Assembly: GCA_018380885.1 (NCBI GenBank)
Contig: JAGZSY010000049.1
Location: 1-22,815, forward strand
DNA: 22,815 bases
Reading direction: 5' to 3'
Source of the DNA: Enterocloster asparagiformis
GTDB lineage: Bacteria; Bacillota; Clostridia; Lachnospirales; Lachnospiraceae
Shown here: positions 1-6,569 of the stretch, piece after piece
Layout of the letters: each line of letters opens with the position of its first letter
Position numbering within the stretch: the first letter of the stretch is position 1
Translations under genes and position numbers: made by a program
Notes under the pieces: model-generated
Databases searched by the model: none
What the model was told of the DNA's origin: nothing
What the model saw: only the letters and a program-made list of their open reading frames with translations

Positions 1-58
1 AGGTGGAAGTGCAGTAATGTATGTAGCTGACTAATACTAATCGGTCGAGGGCTTAACC
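1..58 (+). rRNA. 23S ribosomal RNA, 3' end (partial)
   Basis: The first ~58 bases match the conserved 3' terminus of bacterial 23S rRNA: the block GCTGACTAATACTAATCGGT followed by CGAGGGCTTAACC is the standard Firmicutes ending. Only the tail of the gene is inside the window, and the 5' part lies to the left. The exact mature end is estimated from the usual position of the GCTTAACC terminus. No 5S rRNA follows before the tRNA cluster and its terminator. Confidence 0.93.
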
Positions 59-67
59 AAAACGGAA

Positions 68-177
68 TAGGTTTTACATCATTCAATATGTGGTTTTGAA
101 GGTATGTATTTTTTGCATATAAAAGCAAAAGTTGCATATACTAATAAAGAAGGTACTTGAAGAATCTTAGGTTTTAC
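68..177 (+). repeat. 10-bp direct repeat TAGGTTTTAC, copies 100 bp apart
   Basis: TAGGTTTTAC occurs at 68-77 and again at 168-177 in the spacer between the 23S end and tRNA-Asn. A second short repeat, TTGCATATA, lies between them at 113-121 and 132-140. The downstream TAGGTTTTAC copy sits inside the spacer of the tRNA promoter, while the upstream copy has no promoter around it. The repeats may be remnants of a duplication in the rrn spacer or may be chance in AT-rich DNA. Confidence 0.4.
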
Positions 178-185
178 GGTATAAT
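157..185 (+). promoter_or_regulatory. Sigma-A promoter of the tRNA-Asn/Glu/Cys cluster
   Basis: TTGAAG (157-162) and a perfect TATAAT (180-185) are separated by exactly 17 bp, and the predicted start (~192) is 18 nt upstream of tRNA-Asn. This suggests that the tRNAs can be transcribed independently of the upstream ribosomal operon. Read-through from the 23S gene is also possible because no terminator is visible between them. Confidence 0.65.
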
Positions 186-209
186 TAAGACTCGGAAAGC
201 CCTTGATAT

Positions 210-282
210 TCCTCGATAGCTCAGTCGGTAGAGCACGCGGCTGTTAACCGCGCTGTCGTAGGTTCGAGTCCTACTCGGGGAG
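210..282 (+). tRNA. tRNA-Asn (GTT)
   Basis: The sequence folds as a full cloverleaf. The 7-bp acceptor stem is TCCTCGA with TCGGGGA (one G-U pair). The anticodon stem CGCGG/CCGCG encloses CTGTTAA, giving anticodon GTT at 243-245. The T arm is GTAGG-TTCGAGT-CCTAC. The discriminator base is G282, and CCA is not encoded, so it would be added post-transcriptionally. It is the first of three tRNAs behind the promoter at 157-185. Confidence 0.95.
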
Positions 283-315
283 TTTTTTAGTGGAGTCCAT
301 GGTGACCACTATAAA

Positions 316-387
316 GGCCCCATGGTCAAGCGGTTAAGACATCGCCCTTTCACGGCGGTAACACGAGTTCGAATCTCGTTGGGGTCA
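316..387 (+). tRNA. tRNA-Glu (TTC)
   Basis: The acceptor stem GGCCCCA pairs with TGGGGTC (one G-U pair). The anticodon arm CGCC-CTTTCAC-GGCG carries TTC, which reads Glu codons. The T arm is ACGAG-TTCGAAT-CTCGT. CCA is not encoded. It lies 33 nt after tRNA-Asn and 12 nt before tRNA-Cys. Confidence 0.95.
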
Positions 388-399
388 TCAAGTATATAT

Positions 400-470
400 G
401 GCGACATAGCCAAGAGGTAAGGCGCGGGTCTGCAACACCCTTATCACCGGTTCAAATCCGGTTGTCGCCT
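400..470 (+). tRNA. tRNA-Cys (GCA)
   Basis: The acceptor stem GGCGACA pairs with TGTCGCC. The anticodon loop CTGCAAC carries GCA at 432-434, and the T arm is ACCGG-TTCAAAT-CCGGT. The discriminator is T470, and CCA is not encoded. It is the last tRNA of the cluster and is followed 11 nt later by a terminator. Confidence 0.95.
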
Positions 471-481
471 CTATAAAACAG

Positions 482-516
482 AGTTCTGAGAAGCTGGTCT
501 TCTCGGAACTTTTTTT
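482..516 (+). terminator. Intrinsic terminator of the rrn-tRNA transcript
   Basis: AGTTCTGAGAAG (482-493) pairs with CTTCTCGGAACT (499-510) in a 12-bp stem with one G-U pair and a 5-nt loop. A run of T residues (510-516) follows. It closes the tRNA cluster immediately before the next gene's candidate promoter. Confidence 0.92.
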
Positions 517-517
517 G

Positions 518-546
518 TTGTTTTACACCCCACAATGGGGTATGAT
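518..546 (+). promoter_or_regulatory. Candidate promoter of the c-di-GMP gene
   Basis: TTGTTT (518-523) and TATGAT (541-546) are 17 bp apart and sit directly behind the tRNA terminator. The spacer contains a short dyad ACCCC-ACAAT-GGGGT (527-541) that could be an operator. The -35 is weak and the call rests on position and spacing only. Confidence 0.35.
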
Positions 547-601
547 TAATGTAAGTATGCAAAGATGGCAGATCACAGCAAAGGGTGGTTGGAAAAGTGA
601 T

Positions 602-3600
602 ATGATGAAACGGGATACGATCTTGATTGTGGATGATATGGAGGTCAATCGGGCAATTTTGCACGGAGTGTTTGAGGCGCAGTACAATCTGCTGGAGGCG
701 GAGAACGGTGAGCAGGCTCTGCTCCTGCTGGAGGCGTACCACAGTCAGATTGCCGCCCTGCTGCTGGATTTGATGATGCCGGTCAAAAACGGCTACCAGG
801 TGATGGAGGAGATGCGCGCCCGGGGAAACTTTGCGGATGTCCCGGTGGTAGTGATCACGGCCGAGGACTCTGTGGAGCACGAGGTGCGGGCCTTTGATCT
901 GGGCGCGTCGGATATTGTGAAAAAGCCCTTTGAGCCCCATGTGATCAAACGGCGGATCCAGAACATCATTGAGCTGAATCTCCATCGGCTGAACCAGGAT
1001 GAGCTGATCGCAGAGCAAGCCGCTAAGCTGCGGGAATCCAACGCTGTGATGATTGATGCCCTGTCGTCCATTATCGAGTACCGGAGCGTTGAGACCGGCC
1101 AGCACATCCGGCGCATCCGCATGTTTGCCAAGGTGCTGTTGGAGGACGTATCCCGCTGCTATGCGGAGTTCGGCTTGGACGAGCGGAATATCGATATGAT
1201 TGCCAGCGCTTCCTCCATGCACGATATCGGTAAAATAGCCATCCCGGATTCAATTCTCAATAAGCCGGGCCGTCTGACGGAGCGGGAGTTTGAGATCATG
1301 AAAACGCACTCGGTCAAGGGCTGCGAGATTCTGGCCGGCCTGGACCGGATGAGCGATAAAGAGTACCTGCAATACGCTTACAATATCTGCCGCTATCACC
1401 ACGAACGGTGGGACGGATCGGGTTATCCCGACGGTCTCAAGGGCAACAGCATCCCGGTCTGCGCGCAGGTGGTGGGGATTGCGGACTGCTATGATGCGCT
1501 GACAACCGACCGGGTGTACCGCAAAGCGCTGCCGGCTGAGCAGGCCATTAATATGATTTTAAACGGGGAGTGCGGGGCGTTTTCACCCCAGCTCCTGGAA
1601 TGCCTGAAAAATGTGCAGGAGTCCTTTAAACGCCTGTCCCGGGAGTACGCGGACGGGGCGGCTGTCAGGAAGGACTATATCAATCCTCCCAAGACCAGCT
1701 ATCACAGGGAACAGGATCCGCTGGACACGCTTCAGATGGGACAGATGAAGTATTTTTCCCTGCTCAAATACACGGACTCCACGGTTATGGAAGTGGACAT
1801 GACTAACGGGGTGTATCATGTGGTCTATATGCCGGACAGCGCCTTTGAGCTGCTGCGCTCAGGCAACAGCTTTGCGGAATCCGTGGCGAATTTCGCGGAT
1901 GCGCTGGTTCACCCTGAGGACCGCGGTCTGGTTAAGAAGCTGTCCGGGCGGTATATGGAGGTATTTTTTGAAAATGGACTGACGCGCCGCAGCTTCCGCT
2001 GCCGCATTTTCAGCCGGCTGACGGAGCGATACCGCTGGTGCCAGATTACGCTGCTGAGAATTGACTGCGCCCATCCCCACCAGCGCAGCGCGCTGGTAAT
2101 TTGGCAGCCGGAAATCGAGAGCGCGGCCCCGCTCAAGCTGATGGAGTCCGCTGGAGCCGGGCTGATTCACAACCTGGTGGGCGGGATTCAGCAGTGCCTC
2201 AACGATCGGTGGTTTACGCTGGTGCAGGTGAACGAGGGCTTTATGCAGATGCTGGGGTATGGGGAGCAGGAGCTGCACAGCAAGTTCCAGAACCGCTACC
2301 TGAATATTATTTATCCGGCGGACCGCGACGAGGTATTGCGGCAGACAAAAGAACAGCTGCAGACCGGTAATACGGTGGAACTGGAGTACCGGGTGGTGGC
2401 CCGGGACGAACGGATTGTGTGGGTGCTTGACAAGAGCCAGCTGACTGTGGGCGAGGACGGAAAGGAATCCCTGTTCAGCATCCTGATCGACATTACCCGG
2501 TCAAAAAAGGCTCAGGAGGAGCTGCGCCTGACTCTGGAGCGCCACAAGATTATCATGGATCAGACAAATGACGTGATCTTTGAGTGGGACATCGAAAAGG
2601 ACCAGCTCTCCTATTCCCCCAACTGGATCAGCAAATTTGGCTATATTCCCATTACGGACCACGCCAGCAAGCGCATGGTGCAGGTATCCCATGTGCACCC
2701 GGAGGATATGCCCCTGATCTCTGCGCTGGTGAAGCGGATTTGCGCAGGGGAGGCGTATGGAGAGGCGGAATTCCGTCTGGCGGATGCCAGAGGCCGTTAC
2801 CGCTGGTGTAAGATACGTACCTCCACCCAGTTTGACGATATGGGAAATACTTACAAAGCGGTGGGCGTGATGACGGACATCGATGAGGAGAAGCGGGCAG
2901 CCCAGGTTCTGATTGAAAAGGCGGACCGGGACGAACTGACAGGTCTGTATAATAAGAGCGCGGTGCGCCGGAAAATGGAGTCTTATCTGCTGAAGCGGGC
3001 GCAGGACGATATATCGGAGGTCTATATCATCGATGTGGACAATTTCAAGCAGATCAACGACAGCCACGGGCATATGTTCGGCGACACGGTGCTCCAGGCT
3101 ATTTCCGCCAAGCTGAGGGAGCTGTTTCGGGGCGAGGATATGATCGCCAGGATCGGCGGTGACGAATTTTTGGTGTTTGTGCAAAATATAGCGGACCGCG
3201 CGGGCACTGAGCGGCGGGCGGCTATGATTGGGGAGGCGTTCCGGAGCCTTTTCAGGCAAAATGTGATACAGTGCAATGTTTCCTGCAGCATTGGCATTGC
3301 CCGCTGTCCGGACCACGGGATCACATATGACGAGCTGTTCCAGCGCGGCGATATGGCGCTGTATTATGCCAAAGCGATGGGAAAGGACAGGTTCGCCCTG
3401 TTCGAACAGGACCGGATGGACGGCACCTTTGCCGTGGATCAGAATTATATGAGGGCCAACACGACCATTGATTCCAGGGAGACAACGGACATTGTGGCCA
3501 GCCGCATGGTGGAGCAGGTATTCCGGCTGCTCTGCGAGACGGACGACGTGCGGAACGCGGTGGAGCACATACTGGACATGCTGGGGCGGCAGTTTTCCCT

Positions 3601-4024
3601 CAGCCGCGTATACATCTACGAGGTCTTTGACAACGGCGGTTTTATCGTCAGCACATTCGAGTGGTGCAATCAGGGCGTGGAGCCGCTGATCAATGGGGCG
3701 GGAGATACCCGCGATCCCCAGATCATTAAGGCGGTCAGCGCTGAATTTGATGGCGGCGTCTGGTACTGCCCGGACGCGTCTGCGCTCAAGAGGCCGCTTT
3801 TGCAGTTTTTTGAACAGCGGGGGACAAAGGCTATGCTGCAGTGCAAAATGTCCGACCGGGGCATTTTCCGGGGGGCGGTGGTCTTTGAGGACTGCGCGAT
3901 TTGCAGGCCGTGGACAGAGGAGCAGATCCGTATGCTGACGTTTGTGTCAAAACTTGTTAGCGCGTTTTTGATGAAGGATAGGGCGCGGAGCCGGGAGATA
4001 GAGCAGAAAGCAGATACCCAGTAG
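602..4024 (+). CDS. c-di-GMP signalling protein: REC, HD-GYP, three PAS, GGDEF, GAF-like
   Basis: This predicted cytoplasmic regulator of 1140 residues carries both a c-di-GMP phosphodiesterase and a diguanylate cyclase domain. The receiver domain (~1-125) has the acidic pair D11-D12, phospho-acceptor D56 and the late KKPF lysine. The HD-GYP domain (~159-350) keeps HDIGK (207-211), the HHE motif (266-268) and a GSGYP (272-276). Three PAS-like folds follow at ~380-500, ~515-640 and ~646-760. The cyclase domain (~776-930) has an intact GGDEF (852-856) and an RGED inhibitory site (843-846) exactly five residues upstream. A GAF-like domain ends the protein (~965-1125). No membrane segment is seen. 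The start was set at ATG 602, behind AAGGGTGG and GGAAAAG. ATG 605 is equally possible, and the longer TTG start at 515 lies inside the terminator. Which activity dominates cannot be read from sequence. Confidence 0.9.
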   Translation: MMKRDTILIVDDMEVNRAILHGVFEAQYNLLEAENGEQALLLLEAYHSQIAALLLDLMMPVKNGYQVMEEMRARGNFADVPVVVITAEDSVEHEVRAFDLGASDIVKKPFEPHVIKRRIQNIIELNLHRLNQDELIAEQAAKLRESNAVMIDALSSIIEYRSVETGQHIRRIRMFAKVLLEDVSRCYAEFGLDERNIDMIASASSMHDIGKIAIPDSILNKPGRLTEREFEIMKTHSVKGCEILAGLDRMSDKEYLQYAYNICRYHHERWDGSGYPDGLKGNSIPVCAQVVGIADCYDALTTDRVYRKALPAEQAINMILNGECGAFSPQLLECLKNVQESFKRLSREYADGAAVRKDYINPPKTSYHREQDPLDTLQMGQMKYFSLLKYTDSTVMEVDMTNGVYHVVYMPDSAFELLRSGNSFAESVANFADALVHPEDRGLVKKLSGRYMEVFFENGLTRRSFRCRIFSRLTERYRWCQITLLRIDCAHPHQRSALVIWQPEIESAAPLKLMESAGAGLIHNLVGGIQQCLNDRWFTLVQVNEGFMQMLGYGEQELHSKFQNRYLNIIYPADRDEVLRQTKEQLQTGNTVELEYRVVARDERIVWVLDKSQLTVGEDGKESLFSILIDITRSKKAQEELRLTLERHKIIMDQTNDVIFEWDIEKDQLSYSPNWISKFGYIPITDHASKRMVQVSHVHPEDMPLISALVKRICAGEAYGEAEFRLADARGRYRWCKIRTSTQFDDMGNTYKAVGVMTDIDEEKRAAQVLIEKADRDELTGLYNKSAVRRKMESYLLKRAQDDISEVYIIDVDNFKQINDSHGHMFGDTVLQAISAKLRELFRGEDMIARIGGDEFLVFVQNIADRAGTERRAAMIGEAFRSLFRQNVIQCNVSCSIGIARCPDHGITYDELFQRGDMALYYAKAMGKDRFALFEQDRMDGTFAVDQNYMRANTTIDSRETTDIVASRMVEQVFRLLCETDDVRNAVEHILDMLGRQFSLSRVYIYEVFDNGGFIVSTFEWCNQGVEPLINGAGDTRDPQIIKAVSAEFDGGVWYCPDASALKRPLLQFFEQRGTKAMLQCKMSDRGIFRGAVVFEDCAICRPWTEEQIRMLTFVSKLVSAFLMKDRARSREIEQKADTQ

Positions 4025-4045
4025 CATTAAAATTCTGATTTGATA

Positions 4046-4089
4046 TTGACATATGTCAATAATTGATCTATAATTTATGACATAAGTCA
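4046..4089 (+). promoter_or_regulatory. Consensus promoter with two TGACATAWGTCA operators
   Basis: TTGACA (4046-4051) and TATAAT (4069-4074) are both perfect consensus hexamers at 17-bp spacing. The -35 is embedded in the perfect 14-bp palindrome TTGACATATGTCAA (4046-4059). A second near-palindrome, TGACATAAGTCA (4078-4089), covers the predicted start site. The dyad centres are 31 bp apart, about three helical turns, so two dimers could sit on one face of the DNA. Such a strong promoter with operators over both the -35 and the start is expected to be tightly repressed. The repressor is unknown, and the DUF134 HTH protein encoded just downstream is one candidate. Confidence 0.8.
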
Positions 4090-4113
4090 AAAACAGCTGT
4101 GAGGAGAATGAAC

Positions 4114-4509
4114 ATGGCGCGTCCCTGTAAAGCAAAACGAGTCTGTGCGATGCCCTCGGTGGAGATTTTCGGCCCCCTTGACCAGGAGACGGACGGTAAG
4201 GTGGAGCTGACGCTGGAGGAATATGAGACGATCCGGCTTATCGATCTGCTGGAGTGCACCCAGGAAGAGTGCGCCGTTCAGATGGGAGTTGCCAGGACCA
4301 CGGTTCAGGCTGTGTACAATACGGCGCGCAGAAAGATCGCGGACTGTATTGTTAACGGCAGGGGCCTGGAAATCCGGGGAGGAAATTACCAAATCTGCCC
4401 GCAGGCAGCGCAGTGCTGCCGGAGCAACTGTGGAAAACATCAATGCCACAGGCGCCGCTGTGAAAACAAACCAGGAGGATGTCAGAATGAAGATTGCGGT
4501 AACATATGA
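4114..4509 (+). CDS. DUF134 (UPF0251) HTH protein with Cys-rich tail
   Basis: This 131-residue protein belongs to the DUF134/UPF0251 family. It has the typical opening MARPCKAKRVCAMP and the segment LTLEEYETIRLIDLLE (~32-47), followed by a sigma region 4-like helix-turn-helix (QEECAVQMGVARTTVQAVYN, ~50-69) expected to bind DNA. The C-terminal ~35 residues contain eight cysteines (95, 101, 102, 106, 111, 116, 123, 128) and basic residues, which suggests metal or Fe-S binding. ATG 4114 was chosen because GAGGAG (4101-4106) lies 7 nt upstream, whereas ATG 4108 is too close and GTG 4099 overlaps that site. The gene overlaps the NifX-like gene by 23 nt, so the two are translationally linked. The family's function is not established, and a metal- or redox-responsive regulator is my inference. 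Confidence 0.88.
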   Translation: MARPCKAKRVCAMPSVEIFGPLDQETDGKVELTLEEYETIRLIDLLECTQEECAVQMGVARTTVQAVYNTARRKIADCIVNGRGLEIRGGNYQICPQAAQCCRSNCGKHQCHRRRCENKPGGCQNEDCGNI

Positions 4510-4882
4510 GAACCATGAGGTATTTCAGCACTTTGGACACTGTGAAGAGTTTAAAATTTATGAGGTGGCGGATCAGGCGGTGGTATCGTCCGAGGTAGTG
4601 GGAACAGGCGGAAACGGACACGAGGCGCTGGCAGGATTCCTGAGAAACCACGGCGTGGACACGCTGATTTGCGGCGGTATCGGCGGAGGCGCCAGGATGG
4701 CCCTGGCCCAGGCCGGCATCGAGCTGTATCCCGGCGTGACCGGCGACGCGGATGCGGCGGTGGACGCGCTGTTAAAGGGGAACCTGGACTACAATCCGGA
4801 TACCATGTGCAACCACCATCATGAGGGTGGTGAACACCATAGCTGTCACGGCGGCGGGCATACCTGCGGCGGACATATGTAG
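4487..4882 (+). CDS. NifX/NifB-type dinitrogenase FeMo-cofactor family protein, His-rich tail
   Basis: This 131-residue protein has the fold signature of the NifX/NifB C-terminal family. It begins MKIAVTYENHEVFQHFGHCE, with the conserved FGHCEEFKIYEV segment, and has the glycine-rich ICGGIGGGARMAL motif (~61-73). The last ~25 residues are a metal-binding-like tail with CNHHHEGGEHHSCHGGGHTC-type spacing (~108-127). Family members bind Fe-S or FeMo-co precursors in nitrogen fixers, but small stand-alone copies are common in anaerobes that do not fix nitrogen, where their role is unclear. There are no nif genes in this window. AGGAGG (4473-4478) supports the ATG at 4487, inside the end of the DUF134 gene. 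A strong terminator follows, so the pair forms a compact bicistronic operon. Confidence 0.9.
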   Translation: MKIAVTYENHEVFQHFGHCEEFKIYEVADQAVVSSEVVGTGGNGHEALAGFLRNHGVDTLICGGIGGGARMALAQAGIELYPGVTGDADAAVDALLKGNLDYNPDTMCNHHHEGGEHHSCHGGGHTCGGHM

Positions 4883-4900
4883 AGATGTAAATATTGTGCG

Positions 4901-4937
4901 GCGCCCGGCGGAAGAGATATCCGCCGGGCGCTTTTTT
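4901..4937 (+). terminator. Intrinsic terminator after the NifX-like gene
   Basis: GCGCCCGGCGG (4901-4911) pairs perfectly with CCGCCGGGCGC (4921-4931) in an 11-bp GC-rich stem with a 9-nt loop. Six T residues follow. It closes the DUF134-NifX operon. Confidence 0.95.
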
Positions 4938-4964
4938 CGTGGGGAATAATATGTTTGTTTGAAT

Positions 4965-4993
4965 TTGCAACTTTTGGGCGTATGAGATAATCT
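4965..4993 (+). promoter_or_regulatory. Possible promoter of the sigma/anti-sigma operon
   Basis: TTGCAA (4965-4970) and TAATCT (4988-4993) are 17 bp apart, upstream of the sigma gene start at 5049. A TATAAT also occurs at 4995-5000. ECF sigma factors usually transcribe their own operon, but no convincing TGAAAC/CGTC pair with ECF spacing was found. The TGCAACTTTT stretch (4966-4975) is the closest match to an ECF -35. Confidence 0.35.
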
Positions 4994-5048
4994 ATATAAT
5001 CAGAGAGGAACGAAATTCCACTCCAAAACAGAGAGGAAAGGACACCTG

Positions 5049-5540
5049 ATGAGAAGAGATCTGTACGATAGCGTTACAGCGTATATTATTGAGAACCAGG
5101 AGAAATTTTACCGGTTGGCGTTCAGCTATGTTAAAAATAAGGATGACGCACTGGATATCGTCCAGAACGCGGTGTGTAAGGCGCTGGATCACTATGAATC
5201 GCTGCGCAATGAGGCGGCGGTCAAGACCTGGTTTTACCGCATTCTTGTGAATGAGAGTATTTTTTTTATGAAAAAGCAGAGAAGGGAAGTTCTGTCAGGC
5301 GAAGATTTAAATGTGGACGTACCCTATTATGAAAAAGGGTATGAGGCGGAGGACGACCTGGAAGGGCAGATTGACCGGCTGGATGAAGACGTGCAGAAGA
5401 TAATCAGGCTGCGCTTTTTTGAGGAGTTGTCGTTAAAGGAGATTTCCCAGGTTATGGAATTGAATTTGAATACAGTGAAGGCAAAGCTGTACCGGGGATT
5501 GAAGCTGCTTAAGCAGAATGTGCAGGAGGTGGAAGGATGA
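5049..5540 (+). CDS. sigV: ECF RNA polymerase sigma factor, SigV-like
   Basis: This 163-residue protein has the two-domain layout of ECF sigma factors. Region 2 (~10-75) contains FYRLAFSYVKNKDDALDIVQ and the KTWFYRILVN core. Region 4 (~105-158) contains FFEELSLKEISQVMELNLNT and a following VKAKLYRGLKLL recognition helix. There is no region 1 or 3, as expected for the class. ATG 5049 is supported by AGGAAAGG (5034-5041) 7 nt upstream. The stop overlaps the next start in an ATGA arrangement, so sigma and anti-sigma factor are made together. The SigV assignment rests on the RsiV-type partner. In Bacillus subtilis and Clostridioides difficile this pair controls lysozyme resistance. Confidence 0.9.
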   Translation: MRRDLYDSVTAYIIENQEKFYRLAFSYVKNKDDALDIVQNAVCKALDHYESLRNEAAVKTWFYRILVNESIFFMKKQRREVLSGEDLNVDVPYYEKGYEAEDDLEGQIDRLDEDVQKIIRLRFFEELSLKEISQVMELNLNTVKAKLYRGLKLLKQNVQEVEG

Positions 5541-6412
5541 GCCGTTTAAGCGACAGTAAGAAGCGTTACGATGAGATTCCCATTCCGGAAGAGCTCTCAG
5601 TGCGTGTGAGGGAGGCCATCGAGCGGTCCGGAAAAAGAAGGGATGAGGAACGGGCACAGGCGCGCCGGCGCAGCGGAATTGGACTGAAAAGAGGAATAAT
5701 GGCGGCAGCGGCGGCAGCGGTTGTGTTTACGGCCGCGCTTAATACGAGCACTGCCTTTGCAGAGAGTGTCAGCGCGCTTCCGGTAGTTGGCGTGCTTGCA
5801 AAGGTTTTGACTTTCCGCGCTTATGAGAAAAGCGAGGATGAGATTAAGCTTTCCGTGGAGATACCAAGTGTGACGATGATCGCAGGAGATACCGGCAAAG
5901 CGGATGATTCTGTTAACCGCCAAATCTATCAGATGTGCCAGCGGTATGCCGACGAGGCGGTGGAGCGGGCAAAGGAATACCGGAAGGCGTTTTTGGATAC
6001 GGGCGGAACGCAGGAGGAGTGGGCGGCTCACAATATTGAGATCCGCGTTTGGTATGAAATCAAGTCTCAGACCGAGAATTATCTGTCGTTTATGGTGAGC
6101 GGAAGCGAGAGCTGGACATCTGCTTACAGCGAGACGAGATATTGTAATATCGATTTAAAGAGCGGGAAGCTGGTGACGTTAGAGGATGTGCTGGGAAAGG
6201 ATTACGCGGGTATTGCTGACAAATGTATCCGTGAGCAGATGAGACAGCGCACGGACGTGGCGTTCTGGACGCCTGAGGAGGGCGGATTTACAGGCATAAC
6301 CGACGAGACCAGGTTTTATATCAACGAGGCGGATCAACCGGTTATTGTTTTTGACCAATATGAGATTGCCCCCGGATCAGAGGGTGAGCTGGAATTTGAA
6401 ATTCAAAGATAA
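5537..6412 (+). CDS. rsiV: RsiV-type anti-sigma factor with DUF3298 domain
   Basis: This 291-residue single-pass membrane protein has a ~50-residue cytoplasmic sigma-binding part, one transmembrane segment (~52-70) and a large extracellular domain. The C-terminal part (~205-290) resembles the DUF3298 domain of RsiV, with the ILDLKSGKLVTLEDVLG-like segment (here CNIDLKSGKLVTLEDVLG) and the FYINEADQPVIVFDQYEIAP motif. In the known system this domain binds lysozyme. Signal peptidase then cuts behind the membrane segment and intramembrane proteolysis frees SigV. A fitting cleavage motif AFA/ES is visible at residues 73-77. The length is close to that of Bacillus RsiV (~285). The start overlaps the sigma gene stop by 4 nt. 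No clear terminator follows. Confidence 0.87.
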   Translation: MSRLSDSKKRYDEIPIPEELSVRVREAIERSGKRRDEERAQARRRSGIGLKRGIMAAAAAAVVFTAALNTSTAFAESVSALPVVGVLAKVLTFRAYEKSEDEIKLSVEIPSVTMIAGDTGKADDSVNRQIYQMCQRYADEAVERAKEYRKAFLDTGGTQEEWAAHNIEIRVWYEIKSQTENYLSFMVSGSESWTSAYSETRYCNIDLKSGKLVTLEDVLGKDYAGIADKCIREQMRQRTDVAFWTPEEGGFTGITDETRFYINEADQPVIVFDQYEIAPGSEGELEFEIQR

Positions 6413-6492
6413 TCAAATATTGGAAGCGGCGACCAATTAATGGGGTACAGATAGGTTCACATGAATAACAGTTTACGGTATTTTTAGAATTA

Positions 6493-6556
6493 AATAATTG
6501 ACCACATAGTCTATTTGCGCTATACTAAAATAAAATAGACCATGTGGTCAATTATT
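6493..6556 (+). promoter_or_regulatory. tetR-MATE promoter framed by 24-nt inverted repeats
   Basis: The segments 6493-6516 and 6533-6556 are inverted copies matching at 23 of 24 positions, separated by 16 bp. Each arm contains a quasi-palindrome of its own: GACCACATAGTC (6500-6511) and GACCATGTGGTC (6538-6549), with centres 38 bp apart. The promoter lies across them: TTGACC (6498-6503), a 17-bp spacer and TATACT (6521-6526). The left operator therefore overlaps the -35 and the right one covers the start and leader. This is the layout expected of an autorepressed TetR operon. Confidence 0.85.
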
Positions 6557-6569
6557 GGAGCGTGATTAT

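Noticed and set aside
59..209. 5S rRNA between the 23S end and tRNA-Asn
   Set aside because: No 5S-like conserved blocks (such as CCGAAC or GGGAGAGTA-type segments) are visible and the AT-rich spacer is only ~150 bp.
515..601. Longer N-terminus for the c-di-GMP protein from TTG 515
   Set aside because: The TTG lies in the T-tract of the tRNA terminator, has no ribosome binding site, and would precede the receiver domain with 29 unrelated residues.
452..1222. 256-codon minus-strand frame overlapping tRNA-Cys and the receiver domain
   Set aside because: It overlaps a tRNA, a terminator and a conserved REC/HD-GYP coding region, and has no family resemblance.
2501..3568. 355-codon open frame on the minus strand
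   Set aside because: It lies wholly inside the strongly supported GGDEF/PAS coding frame and its composition (His/Leu/Pro/Arg-rich) is that of an antisense shadow.
6493..6556. Inverted repeats as ends of a mobile element
   Set aside because: They are only 16 bp apart and frame promoter hexamers of a tetR gene, so operators are the better explanation.
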